64,000 nt of DNA from Liolophura sinensis (Eukaryota; Mollusca; Polyplacophora; Chitonida; Chitonidae). This document shows, piece after piece, positions 21,811 through 32,193 of the stretch. Within the stretch, counting starts at the first letter, position 1. Each line of letters starts with the position of its first letter. The translations under genes were made by a program, and so were the position numbers. The stretch covers positions 23,087,295 to 23,151,294 of the forward strand of contig NC_088298.1 in the NCBI RefSeq assembly GCF_032854445.1, in the 5' to 3' direction. The notes under the pieces are model-generated. The model searched no databases, was not told the origin of the DNA, and was given only the letters and a program-made list of their open reading frames with translations.

Positions 21811-24800
21811 TAGTTCCTCGAAGAGGATGTCCATTCCAGCCCATCCTGCGAGCGCCGCATCTCTATGGCCATAAGCCAAGGTGTGGACACCATCTTCGGC
21901 GATCCAGCGCTTAATATCGAAGGGGGACAGTGAGACCTTATGGAGGTGCTGCCCATAGATATGGTGGCGGTCTGATCGCAGCACGTCCATACCGTGGCGG
22001 AAGATCTTCTTCTCGAAGAGGGCCTCTTTGTACTGCTTATGGCGGATGCGCTTTTCCACAACTCCCTTTTTCACGCCCTTGGCCTTCTTAATGTTGGCCC
22101 CACTTGCCTCTAGAATGGAGTACATCTTGGGACGCAGACCAATGTATTCGGCGATCGGCCGCCCCGCGCACTCGTCCTTCATGTGCAGGGGGTGGTTTTG
22201 TGGGTAGTCTGAGGTGTCGTACAGGTTTGCATTCTCAGCCATATCCCTATAAAGACCCTCAGTCTGAATCTCGAGTAGCAGACTATCCGTGTCAGTGTAG
22301 AGGAGCTGGCGGCGCTCTCCGTACTGGGCCTTCATGTGGTTGTAGTGGAAGTCGTACATCAGGTGCTTTGAGAGATCTAGAATGCTCATGCCCACGTAGA
22401 TAGATTGGTTTAGGACTAGACGGGTCTTGTGCATCTGAATCGCTGCGAGGTCATCATCAAATATGTTTGCCCGTGCGAAGCTCGGGCTGGCTATCAAGCG
22501 TCGGAGCTTGTCGTCTTCTCCAGAGCGTACCAGCTTGACGTCCACACGCTTCCGAAGGTTCTCCATGGTATTTCCGAAGACCGAGTTGTTCATTAGCTTG
22601 TACAGGTCCTTCTCGAATTTACTCGCGGCCGTTTTTCGGAGCTCGGTGTTCATCCTGATATAGGGTTCCATCCAAGGGCTCTGGGCGAATCTCAGAACCC
22701 GGTGAACCTTTGTCAGGCGCATTACCAGAGATAGATGCAGCTGTAGGTTCCGGTAGTGCAGGACGTACCGTTCCTTGTTGCGGAGGTTGGGGACCAGCTT
22801 TTCGACCTCGGTAGGCGCTTTCTTGTCGAGAAGGCCGTGCTGATAGTCTGACATCCACTCCTTCTGGACCACCAGACGCTCCGGGGCTAATGGGTAGCCG
22901 TTATGTGCGTTATGTAGGTCGGCCGGATACACTAGGTCGACCTCGAGGATGTAACCAGAAGGACTGTCGTGGGGGTGGGTAGCAACCGTTTCACCGAGAC
23001 GCTGCTCGTCACGTACCCACTGAAAGCCGCCAGTTGGAAGAAACTGACTCATAACCCAGCCATATAGATTATTGGCGTCTAGGTATTGGATGTAGCTGTT
23101 TGGACTTTCGGGGTTGTATCCCTCCACCTGCGTATTATTGGCTTTGGCGTGTCGCTTACTTACCATGGAGATTCCTCCTCGCAACCCCTTCTCAATGAAG
23201 AGATGTTGGTCATAGTCCGTCAACAGCTCCTGCTCTACCCCGGTCTTCTTAAACAGCGCATCCCACGAGAGACCTGGGCTCGTAAAGTAGTGAGCCGGGT
23301 CCAATCCATACTGCTGTAAACAAGTCTGCCGGAAGGCCTCAAACACATCAGCCAATAGGAACACGTCTGTGCGGCAGTAAAGCTCTGTGTAGTGCAGATT
23401 GGTGCAGTCAAATGCCTTCCATACCTGTTTCGCATGGATGTAGTCCTCATCGCTAATGCCTCCGACTTTGAGCTTACTTTAGAAAGCCTCTTTAGGTGGG
23501 AGGCTGGACTCGTCGAAGCGCTCCCAGGAGTCCATATACTCATAAAGGTAGACGCCCTTGCGCATGAGTAACTTACGTTTTTCTTCGGTAGGCTCATACC
23601 GGGCTGTGATGTGGAAAGCCTCAGGCTTGTTGGCCTCTACCAGATTGTCAAGGGAAGCCGGCAAGAATTGAACGCTGTCGATGAAGCGGAGCTGCCCCAG
23701 CGAGAAAGAGATGTACTTTTCCGTGTTGTTGGGGATGAAGGAGATGCGGCCCTCCGCCTTACTTAATGGCTTGCATCAGGAGGTGCCCGTAGTAGCCCCG
23801 TAGGTTGTGGAAGACTACTGGTATGGCTGTCTTGGGACCCAGCCGCAACATTAGGTTGCATACGTTATGGGCCGCGCCTCTGTACTTGCCGGTGATATGG
23901 CAGTGATCGCGCACAGAATCGGCGCCTAGAGGCTTCTCACACACATGACAGGTTGCGGCGTTGTTGTGGGCCTGCCAGTCCTGGGGAGTCATCCTCATGG
24001 CTATAGGGTTAGCTAGAACATTTTTGGTTTCCCGCTCCTCCTGTTGGAGAGCTCTGAGGAAGTGTTCCGTTGCGTTAGGGCCTTTGTATTCCACGGGGCG
24101 TTTTGTGCGGCCGTCGCAACGCACCACAACATAGCAGTAACTGCAGGGCTCGTGGTGCTGAGTCTTTTGAGTGCTGCTCTCTGTGGGGCTGGGCGGCGGG
24201 CCTTCAACCTTTTTGGTCAGAGCCTCGAAGTCGACATATATGATGAACGGAGCCGGTAGCTGTTTGTGGTGGTTCTGGAAGGAGAATTTGTTTTCCCCCT
24301 CCTGGGGCATCTGTACCCTCACCGCCGTCTGGCCAATCCCTCAGCATTCCGGCTCATGCGCCTCGAGCAGATCCTCCCTTATGTAGCCGTGTAGACAACG
24401 CTCGCAGAAGTGTTTACGATGTTGTGTCTTACTTTCTTGGGACAAGAAACGATCGAGATCTTTTATCCACGTATAATGGAATTTGCCTGCTTTCCCAATC
24501 AGCAGCAGATTGATTCGGAGCGTGTTGCCGGGCTGCTTGCTGAGACGGTGCACGATCACACCCTTGTCCCACCCGAACACGTTGATGGCGAGGTCGTTCT
24601 TTTCCACCACTTTAGGGATCTGAGAGATGGGCGTGGGGGCGTCGATCCCTCTAAAGTCAAGACCATCATTGGTGGGATACTTTGTTGGTCTCTGAGGGTC
24701 CCTGGCGGCTGGAAATAAGGCAGACCGGAGTGCCCATCGGAGGCAGTCGTCGTCTTTGTTCTTCACGTTGATGACTGTTTTCTTGTTACTCACAGCTGCA

Positions 24801-25489
24801 GGTAGGGGGATGTAGGACCCCCCTCTTATACTTTGCAATGTCAAGCCAGAGTGTTTGCACGCTATTTACAGCCCACCCTGACCCTCGCTGCGTCCATTTT
24901 TCTAGCGCCTCCTGGATGGTGGGGAAGACATTATCTAGAGCCCCGTCAATGTTACCGACCTCTAGGAGGGCCTCCTGTTTGCTGCAGAGTACTGGGCTGG
25001 TATACTCTTCACTGCCATCGGCGTGGGCCTTTGCAGCTGAACCCTGAGGCCTAGTTGGAACTTAACCCCGTTGAGTTCCAGGATCTCTTCTTCTACCTTC
25101 TGGCGAATACTGGTTCGATTTTCTTCTAAGAAGGCTACGGGGTCCGTCCAAACACCTTCGGGTGCGCCCATCTGCCAGGCCCGGAGGAGAGTCCTTATGG
25201 CCCGGCCGGTGTTAGTGAATTCTAGTTTCTTTTCACCCTGTATTCCGCCTAGCAATTCATCCAACACCTCGTTACTGAGGGGGTTCTTGACGTCTTGCTT
25301 CAATTTCTCGTTACTTCGGGAGTTCTTGATGTCTTGCAGCCGCTTCCACTCAACCACAGCCGTTTTATGCCTGTCGAGGATCCCCTGCAATTCTTCCAAG
25401 GCATTGCGGGACCGTGGGTACTTCGGCCGCACACCTAGGAGCGTCTCAAACTCCTCCCGTAGTGCTCGCGCTTTTTCATAGTGCCTCAT
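21799..25489 (-). pseudogene. Protein-primed family B DNA polymerase of the Polinton, interrupted
   Basis: About 3.7 kb, close to the length expected for a Polinton polymerase of some 1200 residues. Reading leftward from ATG 25489: an N-terminal region with FETLLGVRPKYPRSRNALEE; then GGSYIPLPAAV, DDDCLRWALRSALFP and FHYTWIKDLDRFL; the 3'-5' exonuclease with IIYVDFEAL and VFHNLRGY; a Cys/His cluster (CHVC, DHCH, CNL) resembling an endonuclease VII fold; and the polymerase with motif A DANNLYGW, motif B KLMNNSVFGN and motif C YTDTDSL. The last 521 residues (21799-23364) are open. Breaks are one or more frame changes between 24845 and 24965, TGA at 24341-24343, a frame change after TAA 23759-23761, and in-frame TAA at 23479-23481. 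It would copy the element's ends by protein priming. Confidence 0.92.
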
Positions 25490-25498
25490 TGTACGCAC

Positions 25499-25594
25499 CG
25501 ATATTTGCCTAGTGGTGCTGTTTCTCTAACTATAAATTTCGAGCGCCGATATCTGCCTGGTGGTGCTGTTTCTCTAATTGTAAATTTCTATAGC
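25499..25594. repeat. 48-bp tandem duplication before the polymerase start
   Basis: CGATATTTGCCTAGTGGTGC and CGATATCTGCCTGGTGGTGC start 48 bp apart (25499 and 25547). Each ends in an A/T-rich TATAAATTTC or TGTAAATTTC stretch. Because the polymerase is read leftward from 25489, this lies immediately upstream of it. It may be a duplicated promoter element, by inference only. Confidence 0.75.
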
Positions 25595-25891
25595 CGCCAG
25601 CCGGTTGAACTCGTCCAAGAAAGCCTTGCGCCTCTGCCGCCTTTCCCGCAACTGGGCATTATGATATCCACAGGCCATGCAAAGGCGAAGTCGGTTTTTA
25701 ACGCCCCGGCCGCAGCTAATACACGGCTGGGTGCCAGGTCCCATACGCAGACGGTCTAGGTGAGCCCCGCAGTACTCCTCCAGACAGCTCTTACCACAGA
25801 GCTCCGTGTAGCCGATGGGTAGCCACCGGCACGTATTGTAACCCCTTGTCATGTTGTATACACAGTTGGTGTAAAAGCATACCTGGTGCAA
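25574..25891 (-). CDS. Small cysteine-rich zinc-ribbon-like Polinton protein
   Basis: An intact frame of up to 105 residues; the first ATG could be at 25891 or at the inner Met in CVYNMTRG. Paired cysteines occur as LCGKSCLEEYCGAHL, PCISCGRGVKNR and LCMACGYHNAQL. They are followed by a strongly basic stretch RERRQRRKAFLDEF and the end LAAIEIYN. The CxxC pairs suggest two zinc knuckles. I recall similar small proteins next to the polymerase in Polintons, but their role is unknown. The stop sits inside the 48-bp duplication, 85 nt from the polymerase start. Both genes point the same way and could share a transcript. Confidence 0.6.
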   Translation of the reverse strand: MHQVCFYTNCVYNMTRGYNTCRWLPIGYTELCGKSCLEEYCGAHLDRLRMGPGTQPCISCGRGVKNRLRLCMACGYHNAQLRERRQRRKAFLDEFNRLAAIEIYN

Positions 25892-25920
25892 TTGGTATGT
25901 CTAATAGAACCCGAGAAGGG

Positions 25921-26060
25921 CTGGGGGCCTCTATTTGTTCTGGGGAGGGCCTCCCCCCGGGGCCTATAGTGTGTATACTACCCCCAGAAGGGAATGGGGA
26001 CTGGGAGCCTCTATTTGCCAAGGGGAGGGTGCGCCAGAACCGGCGTTGTGTATACTACTT
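25921..26060. repeat. 80-bp tandem duplication in GC-rich end region
   Basis: Two imperfect copies start at 25921 and 26001 with CTGGGGGCCTCTATTTG and CTGGGAGCCTCTATTTG. Each ends with a GTGTATACTAC stretch containing the palindrome GTATAC. It lies outside the last gene and may belong to the element's right non-coding or terminal region. Confidence 0.7.
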
Positions 26061-26110
26061 GCCGGCTTGCAACCCAAAGCCCAATGGTGTTCCCAGGCAC
26101 GGCTATTGAA

Positions 26111-26386
26111 GGATCATGTTGGTAATCGACATAGTTCTGGGGCGAAGAACAGATATTTCAACCTTTGTGCAACCCGCTATACAATGAAAAACGTGACACC
26201 CAGCATGTTTGTCAGTCACGTACCCGAGAACAGATGGCCAATCGCCGGTAACTGTGGTCTTGGCCTACATGTATTTACGCCCGGCTCAGGTCCCTGCATA
26301 CACACGGACGTCCGTTTTGTAAAGACGCGGAGTCCTTGTAACAAACAAAACAATCACGGACTACACAAACGCATGGGACTTCGGTG
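26111..26386. other. Non-coding, moderate GC
   Basis: No gene seen. The right end of the Polinton may lie in or before this stretch. Confidence 0.35.
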
Positions 26387-26985
26387 TTAAGAATGCGGAT
26401 AGTTCTGAGTTTCACTCTCTAAGGCTGTGCTTCTAAATTAACTGCTGTCAGCTTCTAAATTTAGCTTGCCACTGTTTACATATGCTGAGTTCAGGGCCTG
26501 CTGTCTGCCTCTACCTTAGAATGTTCCAGAATACGCTCAGTTCGGGGCCTGTTTACAACAAGTGTTCAGGAATTTTCTTATTCTAGAAAATTCCACTAGT
26601 CTATATAAGACCTATGAAAGCAGGTCAAAGGAAGAGAAAGGAGAATTATTGAGAGTTTTGGATGCTTTCACTGTGTGTTACTTTAGTAGGCCCTTTGTGC
26701 TGAATTTTGGTGTCTTTATAGCCTCTGGCTTTGTTATATCATATCTCCACCGAGCACTTGTTCAGTCTGAACTTGTATATTTAATTTGTGCTCATGTGTA
26801 CACAGTGCTTATTAGTACACGGACCCTGCCTGTGGAATGTTGTGTATATTTCGTCATACACTCAGTTATAAGTACTTTAGTATTTGTACAGATACTGCCA
26901 TCCTTTCTTGTTAAACTTAAGTACTTTTGTATTTGTGGAAGCCTCTATTCTTGTTAAACCTAACAAATTGTTGAAAAATAAAATC
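26387..26985 (+). mobile_element. Possible solo LTR
   Basis: The segment starts TGTTAAGAATGCGG and has a TATA box (CTATATAAGACC at about 26600). It contains repeated AGTTC(A/G)GGGCCTG blocks and short repeats of TTAAACTTAAGTAC and TTAAACCTAAC, and ends near AAAATAAAATCTGC, a polyadenylation-like signal. This layout fits a retrotransposon long terminal repeat, but no target-site duplication or internal retroviral genes were found. The 131-codon frame inside lacks domain character. Confidence 0.3.
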
Positions 26986-26999
26986 TGCAACGGACCTGG

Positions 27000-27147
27000 G
27001 AAAGGTTTGCCATCAATCAACTGCGGATAGTTGTGAGTTTCCCCCGCTGGAATTATGCTCGGTTTTCTTTCACCGCCATTGAAGGCCGCCATTATATAAG
27101 TGAAATATCCTTGAGTACGATTTAAAATGCCCCTGAAATAAATGAAG
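27000..27147 (+). mobile_element. SINE-A, diverged
   Basis: Contains AGTTTCCCCCGCTGG, GTGAAATATCCTTGAGTACG and ends CTGAAATAAATGAA. 5'-truncated and old. Confidence 0.75.
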
Positions 27148-27234
27148 AAATCAAATTTTCCAGTCCAGAGATCTCTTAGCGCTTCACCCGATTTTGTCGA
27201 CACACAAACCTGACTACCGCTGTGTGTTCACGCA

Positions 27235-27486
27235 AGAAATTAATCTGTTACTTTCAACAAAAAGTCTGTTGTCTGAGTGATGGTAGAGTGTATTCTATTA
27301 TTGTAGCAGATTGTTCTGTTAAATATAACACAAATATTTTGTTAATTCAACATAACCCTTCTATTACACTAACAGGATATTATGTTGAATATGACAGAAT
27401 GATGTGTTATAATAACAGAATACATTCTAGTTCAGACAACAGACTTTCTCTTAAAATTAACAGATGCATTTTTTTGAGTGTTATTT
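27235..27486. mobile_element. Palindromic MITE, copy 1
   Basis: The left part has AAGTCTGTTGTCTGAGTGAT and the right part has the reverse pattern CAGACAACAGACTTTCTCTT, then TTTTTTGAGTGTTA. About 250 bp, no coding capacity. Sister copies lie at 37690 and 47757. Confidence 0.7.
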
Positions 27487-28095
27487 AATTATGCAATTAT
27501 AATCTTAACAAGGACGAAATGTGCAGCAAGTTAGAAATAAGTAATTAGGCAAGTAAGTAAGTAATTTGTTGGATACCAACAAAGGGCAAGGTACCATTCG
27601 AACAGTTACTGTTTCCAAACGAAAACCACAAAAAAAAACGACATATACCTTTTTCAGGCTGTTCGGTAAACCAAAAGGCTATATTTAAAATAAGGTAGAG
27701 TGCACTTCCTATAACATCAGTGTTCGATGCGTGACCGTTTTTTCTCTATTTGTGCTCTGCAGAATGAGGATGGGGCCCAGTGTTTTCCATGGGGATCTCT
27801 TTAAATACAACATTATTGACGACCAGTTCTGTCACAAATGTAGTCATATATATAAAACTGCATATCATTATTTTCCCGGATTGCCTCGCTTATGCCTCTC
27901 ATAGAAAGCACACACTTAAATTTTATCCCCTGGAGTTCATCCATCTATATTTTTGCCAAATTATTCTAAACATATTTGCACTATATTCTTATTTGGATCG
28001 CCTGAGATCAGCATGTATGAAAATCATTTGATTTTAAAATCTGTACATAATTTTATGGTAAGCATGCTCAATAGATTCAACAAACCCAACAGCAA
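27487..28095. other. AT-rich non-coding
   Basis: No supported feature. Confidence 0.4.
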
Positions 28096-28290
28096 TATGT
28101 TTTGATTTTGACCTTACTTTTTGGTTCCCATTACTTTATTCTGTAAACTCTTGTATATGTCATTGGTTCTCTATGTTAATTTATGTATATGTTGATTTTT
28201 GTTGCTGAGGGGATCCCCGCGTGGCTACAAGGCTGTGGGAAATCCACGTTAACCAAATAAAGAATTTAAATTAAATTAAAAATTAAATCA
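28096..28290 (+). mobile_element. LINE 3' end
   Basis: GGGGATCCCCGCGTGGC, then TCCACGTTAACCAAATAAAG and a tail of TTAAATTAAATTAAAAATTAAA. The layout resembles the 3' end of non-LTR retrotransposons with an AAATT-type tail. A shorter related tail is at 43560-43610. Confidence 0.4.
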
Positions 28291-28378
28291 AGAGAACGGT
28301 AAAAAGTATATATTTTTAAGTCCCCATTGCCTCATTTTTACACACGACAGCACGTAACATCTAAAACATTACCTCTGA

Positions 28379-28645
28379 GGCCTGGTACAAAGTTTGCTAG
28401 CGTAGCACAATGACACAATGAAAGTCTCAACAATTTTGTCGCTGTGAGTTCAAGCCCAGCTTATGCTGGATTCCTCTCCAGCTGTACGTTTACGTGGGAA
28501 TGTCTGCCAGGAACATGCGGATGCCCCCTCCCCGCCCCCCCCCCCCCCGGTTCTGTCCGGTTCGCTTCCATGACAATGCTGGCCGTCGCTGTATAAGTGA
28601 AATATTCTTGAGTACGGCGTGAAACACCACCCATATAATAAAGCA
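28379..28645 (+). mobile_element. SINE-A, nearly full length
   Basis: A degenerate tRNA-like head (GGCCTGGTACAAAGTTTGCT) is followed by TCGCTGTGAGTTCAAGCCCA, a run of C at 28534-28549, and AGTGAAATATTCTTGAGTAC. Confidence 0.8.
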
Positions 28646-29706
28646 ACTACGTAAGCATCCACAGCAATCTCATGGGGGTGGGGCTTGGAACAAGATTACC
28701 TTTCAATAACTATAGTATTACATTTTTTAGAAATTAATTCTACGGTGGTCTGTGAACTATTTTTTCTCGAAACAGTTCTATTCAAGATCCACTCCGCGAA
28801 AGTTTTTTTTTAAATCTATATGTCTATACATTCTGAATGTTGAAATTTACATGTGTTAAATGACAAAAGCCTGATGTGATGTAACTGGTCCCAATATGGT
28901 CAAAAAGGGCCACAGACTACTGAGGTAGCAAGATCGAATCCAGTTCTAGCTATTTAGTCTTCAGTTATTATTTTTTTATTTTGTTATTTTACTATAAGTC
29001 TTTTATTCGTTGAAGACCATTTGTCTTCCACCAAAATGGCGTGAATATAAGTGTCTACGTCACAAAGTTGGAGTTCCCGATAGTAATTTGATAACTGTAC
29101 ATAAGCTCGGAGGTTTACCCCGTGTACTCTAGTTTACTCTACCAATAAAATTGTCCTCCATCGTGTTAATGAAAAGGTCAAAGTGTGACCTTTAGAAAAC
29201 ATTTAATCACTAAATAAATAAACCTGATATTTCACTTTATCAATAATTAATAACTATTTCCTAATCATATAAAAATACACTGCAAATCTAATTGTTAGTC
29301 ACTCTTTAAAACACGGAAAATCGGATAAGCAGTATAGTCTGGCGCCACTTTGCGTTTGGTCCGTTTGGGTTTAAGGTTAAAACCATGTCTGAAAATATCA
29401 GAGGTTTAATAAAGGACTGATAAGGAGTACGATAAAAAAAATTGGCTGTTACCCTGACCTGAGCTGAAGCCACAAAAGCATTGGACGTTAAAATACTCGT
29501 GAGATTTTTCTATGGCAGGGTACTTATGGTTACCGTCAGCATTTTTTTGTCCCGATCTGTGGCCTCAAGATAATCTTTCTGAACACATTTTTGGGTTTTT
29601 ATGAACGCTAGGCAAGTGTTTGCTGGTATGTGTAAGCCATAGATGTTTGAGGCCATACTCATTAAGTTTTCACTTAAATATACATATACAGTGGTGTTCA
29701 GTATTC
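28646..29706. other. AT-rich non-coding
   Basis: No exon or repeat recognised. Confidence 0.4.
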
Positions 29707-29707
29707 T

Positions 29708-30205
29708 GGGTGCAAGAAATCAGAGTGCCTCGGGTAACCAGGCTGCTCCGGTAACCAGAGTGTCCCGGCTAACCAGAGTGCCTCGGGTAACCAGAGTGCC
29801 TCGGGTAACCAGGCGGCTCTGGCAACCAGAGTGCCCCGGGTAACCAGGCTGCTCCGGTAACCAGAGTGCCCCGGGTAACCAGAGTGCCTCGGGTAACCAG
29901 GCTACTCCGGTAACCAAGGTGCCCCGGGTAACAGGGGTGCCCAAGGTAACAAGAATGTCCAGGGTAGCTAGGTTGCCCAGGGTAAATAAAGTGTCTATGG
30001 TAACAAGAATACCCAGGGTAGACAGAGTGCCCAGGGTAACCAGAATTCCCAGGGTAACCAGAATTCCCAGGGTAGTCAGAGTGCCCAGGGTAACCAGAGT
30101 GCCCAGGGTAACCAGAGTGCCCAGGGCAATCAAAGTGCCCAGGGTAACCCGAATTCCCAGGGTAGCCAGATTGCCCAGAGTAGCCAGAGTTTCCAGGGTA
30201 AACCA
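29708..30205. repeat. 18-bp minisatellite, about 27 units
   Basis: Unit approximately CCAGAGTGCCCAGGGTAA, with some 17-bp variants (CCAGGCTGCTCCGGTAA). The left third has CCCCGGG/CCTCGGG variants and the right part CCCAGGG variants. Because the unit is six codons, both strands stay open: Val-Thr-Arg-Val-Pro-Arg forward and Gly-Tyr-Pro-Gly-His-Ser reverse. I see no evidence of a gene. Confidence 0.9.
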
Positions 30206-30239
30206 CCGAGTAAGTTAATGACGAACTCTGCCTTAAAGT

Positions 30240-30510
30240 AAAACAAAGCTAAAATATGAAGTAAGATTCATCATACAGACAACTGAAAACTGTGCGTAAA
30301 ACTGCTTTCATTTATTTATTCAGATTTGTTTCAGATGACTGTTGAAAGGCATTCAAATATCTAAATACTAAGGTGAGCTTCAAGAACTATACTGACGGTA
30401 TTCAGGAACTCTGACGTCACATCACCTTTTTTCTTTATGTTCACAAGAAGGAATTAATTTTTGGGAACATTTGTTTTTGAGTAATCTTGAATATTCATGA
30501 GTTAAAAGAG
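30240..30510 (+). repeat. Dispersed repeat E, copy 1
   Basis: Shares AGCTAAAATATGAAGTAAG, CAGACAACTGAAAACT and GTTGAAAGGCATTCA with 32485-32745 in the same order and orientation. No coding capacity. Confidence 0.75.
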
Positions 30511-31344
30511 TGACGTCAGAGCTCCTAAACCGATAGTATGATCCATAAATCCCAACTTAGAGTTCAAATGAGTTCAAATGTTTGAACGTCTTTAACTCTT
30601 TGCAAAAAATTCTAAAACCAAAAAATAAATGAAAGTATAGTTATGCATAGTTTTATGTGTTCTATTTAGTGATGCCTTTAAAGTTCAGACATAGATACAA
30701 AATGTAGGCAGAAGACAAGTGGTTTTTGAGGAAGGTTGCGCTGTCCCACAGCCCCAGAGACATCATCTACCACTTATTGTAAGCAAATGCCCCATGAAGA
30801 ATGTTAGCGGGGGAATGTGCAAATTTACAGTCTAAAGCCAGGTTTGAGCCCCCACCTTGTCCTATAGCAAAAACCTGGTTATTGGAAAGTGAGCACCTGA
30901 TTATTGGAAGGCGCCATGTTAGAGCAACCACAGCTTGGCGATCAAGCGCTTTTGCCTTTCTCAATGTGTGCGGTTTTGCTGGATTTGAAATGCGATATCT
31001 AAGTTATGCAACATCACAAAGAAAAAGAGTTAGGCTTTTGAAACTTTGTGGGGAATACTTTATCGATGCATATAAATACATTTCATCTGGTATTGTCTTT
31101 TAACTTCTCGTCACTAGCCACCTCCCCATCAGCTAAATTAGGCTCATCATTTTCATTGGAAGAAAAATGTTTCGCTTATGGAGCTATATATATATATAGC
31201 AAACAAGGACAACATTTGGAAATATATACGCCACAAAAAGACGCGGTATATGTGCACACACCTTATAATGTGTGTATATATACTTGGTGTCATATGATCG
31301 AAAAGTACGACCTTCGATAAAGATAGACGCCTATCTTAATCCCA
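30511..31344. other. Non-coding
   Basis: No supported gene. A short (TA)n tract lies at 31184-31198. Confidence 0.4.
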
Positions 31345-31346
31345 GG

Positions 31347-31491
31347 TAGGTCTCCAGCAACCTGCGGATGGTCGTGGGCTTCCCCCGGGCTCTGCCCTGT
31401 TTTTTCCCACCATAAAGCTTACCGCCGTCATATAAGTGAATTATTCTTGAGTACGGCATAAAACACCAGTCAGATAAATAAATAAATAAAT
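31347..31491 (+). mobile_element. SINE-A, 5'-truncated
   Basis: CAGCAACCTGCGGATGGTCG through TTCTTGAGTACGGCATAAAA to an (AAAT)n tail. Confidence 0.85.
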
Positions 31492-31544
31492 ATTCCCAGT
31501 TATGGTGTAAAAACCCAAACCTACATACACATGAACGTTAATCA

Positions 31545-31762
31545 AACCCAACACGGTGCAATGACCCAGGAGACTTCCACCAAGGCGGTCGCTGTGAGCC
31601 CTATCCGGTTGTATGTGAGAAGGTCTGCCAACAACCTGCGGATTGTCGTAGGTTTCCCCCAGGGCTCTGCCCGGTTTACGCCCACTACAATGCTGGCGGT
31701 CGTCGCATAAGTGAAAGGTTCTTGAGTACCTCAAAAAACGCCAATCAAATAAATAAATAAGT
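31545..31762 (+). mobile_element. SINE-A
   Basis: AATGACCCAGGAGACTTCCA, GGCGGTCGCTGTGAG, GTTTCCCCCAGGGCTCTGCC and a tail ending CAATCAAATAAATAAATAA. Only the extreme 5' head is missing or degenerate. Confidence 0.85.
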
Positions 31763-32193
31763 TATGAAAACTTGACTATTTTTACTTAAAATGGGTCAAA
31801 TTTTTGGTAGACGTGCATCGATAACCGTTTGACATTTAGGCCTGTTTACACGCAGATACGAAATCTGTGTTGATGTGACCGACTTTAACTTTCCCCGTGT
31901 CCGGGGTTACTGTACTATGGCCATCAAGTGTTGTCTAACATCCATGTCGTACTTTATAATAACAATCCAGTCCTCTCATTGGTCCATCCTTTCTGACGCA
32001 ACCAGAAGTAAAACGTATATGTATCAACTCCTAAACTGTCTTCAGTAAATACTGATATAGGAAAGCCCTAGCACTTGTATAGACACATGTGTAGATTGCC
32101 TCGGGCGGTGGTCTAATATACAGTCTTTACTGACAACCAGGTCGGTCATTTCTTGTTTTTCCATAGATCGTGTTCGTACTGACAAACGTCTCA

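Larger units (their letters stand above)
15431..26110. mobile_element. Decayed Maverick/Polinton (adintovirus-like) element
   Basis: The block carries a protein-primed DNA polymerase B, a retroviral-type integrase, a capsid-like protein and an FtsK/HerA-type ATPase, the defining combination of Polintons and adintoviruses. It is visibly richer in G+C than the AT-rich flanks. Intact Polintons are usually 15-20 kb with long terminal inverted repeats. Here only about 10.7 kb remains, no TIR pair was found, the left-most gene lacks a start, and the cysteine protease is not visible. Several genes carry single stop codons or small frameshifts, so the copy is inactive, though capsid and much of the polymerase remain open. 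The right boundary is set by composition and is approximate. Confidence 0.88.

Noticed and set aside
26562-26957. 131-codon hydrophobic protein
   Set aside because: Lies inside a possible LTR with no family similarity. Hydrophobicity comes from T-rich DNA.
29720-30206. Collagen-like gene on the minus strand
   Set aside because: The Gly-X-Y reading follows automatically from the 18-bp unit. No signal peptide, splice site or flanking coding sequence.
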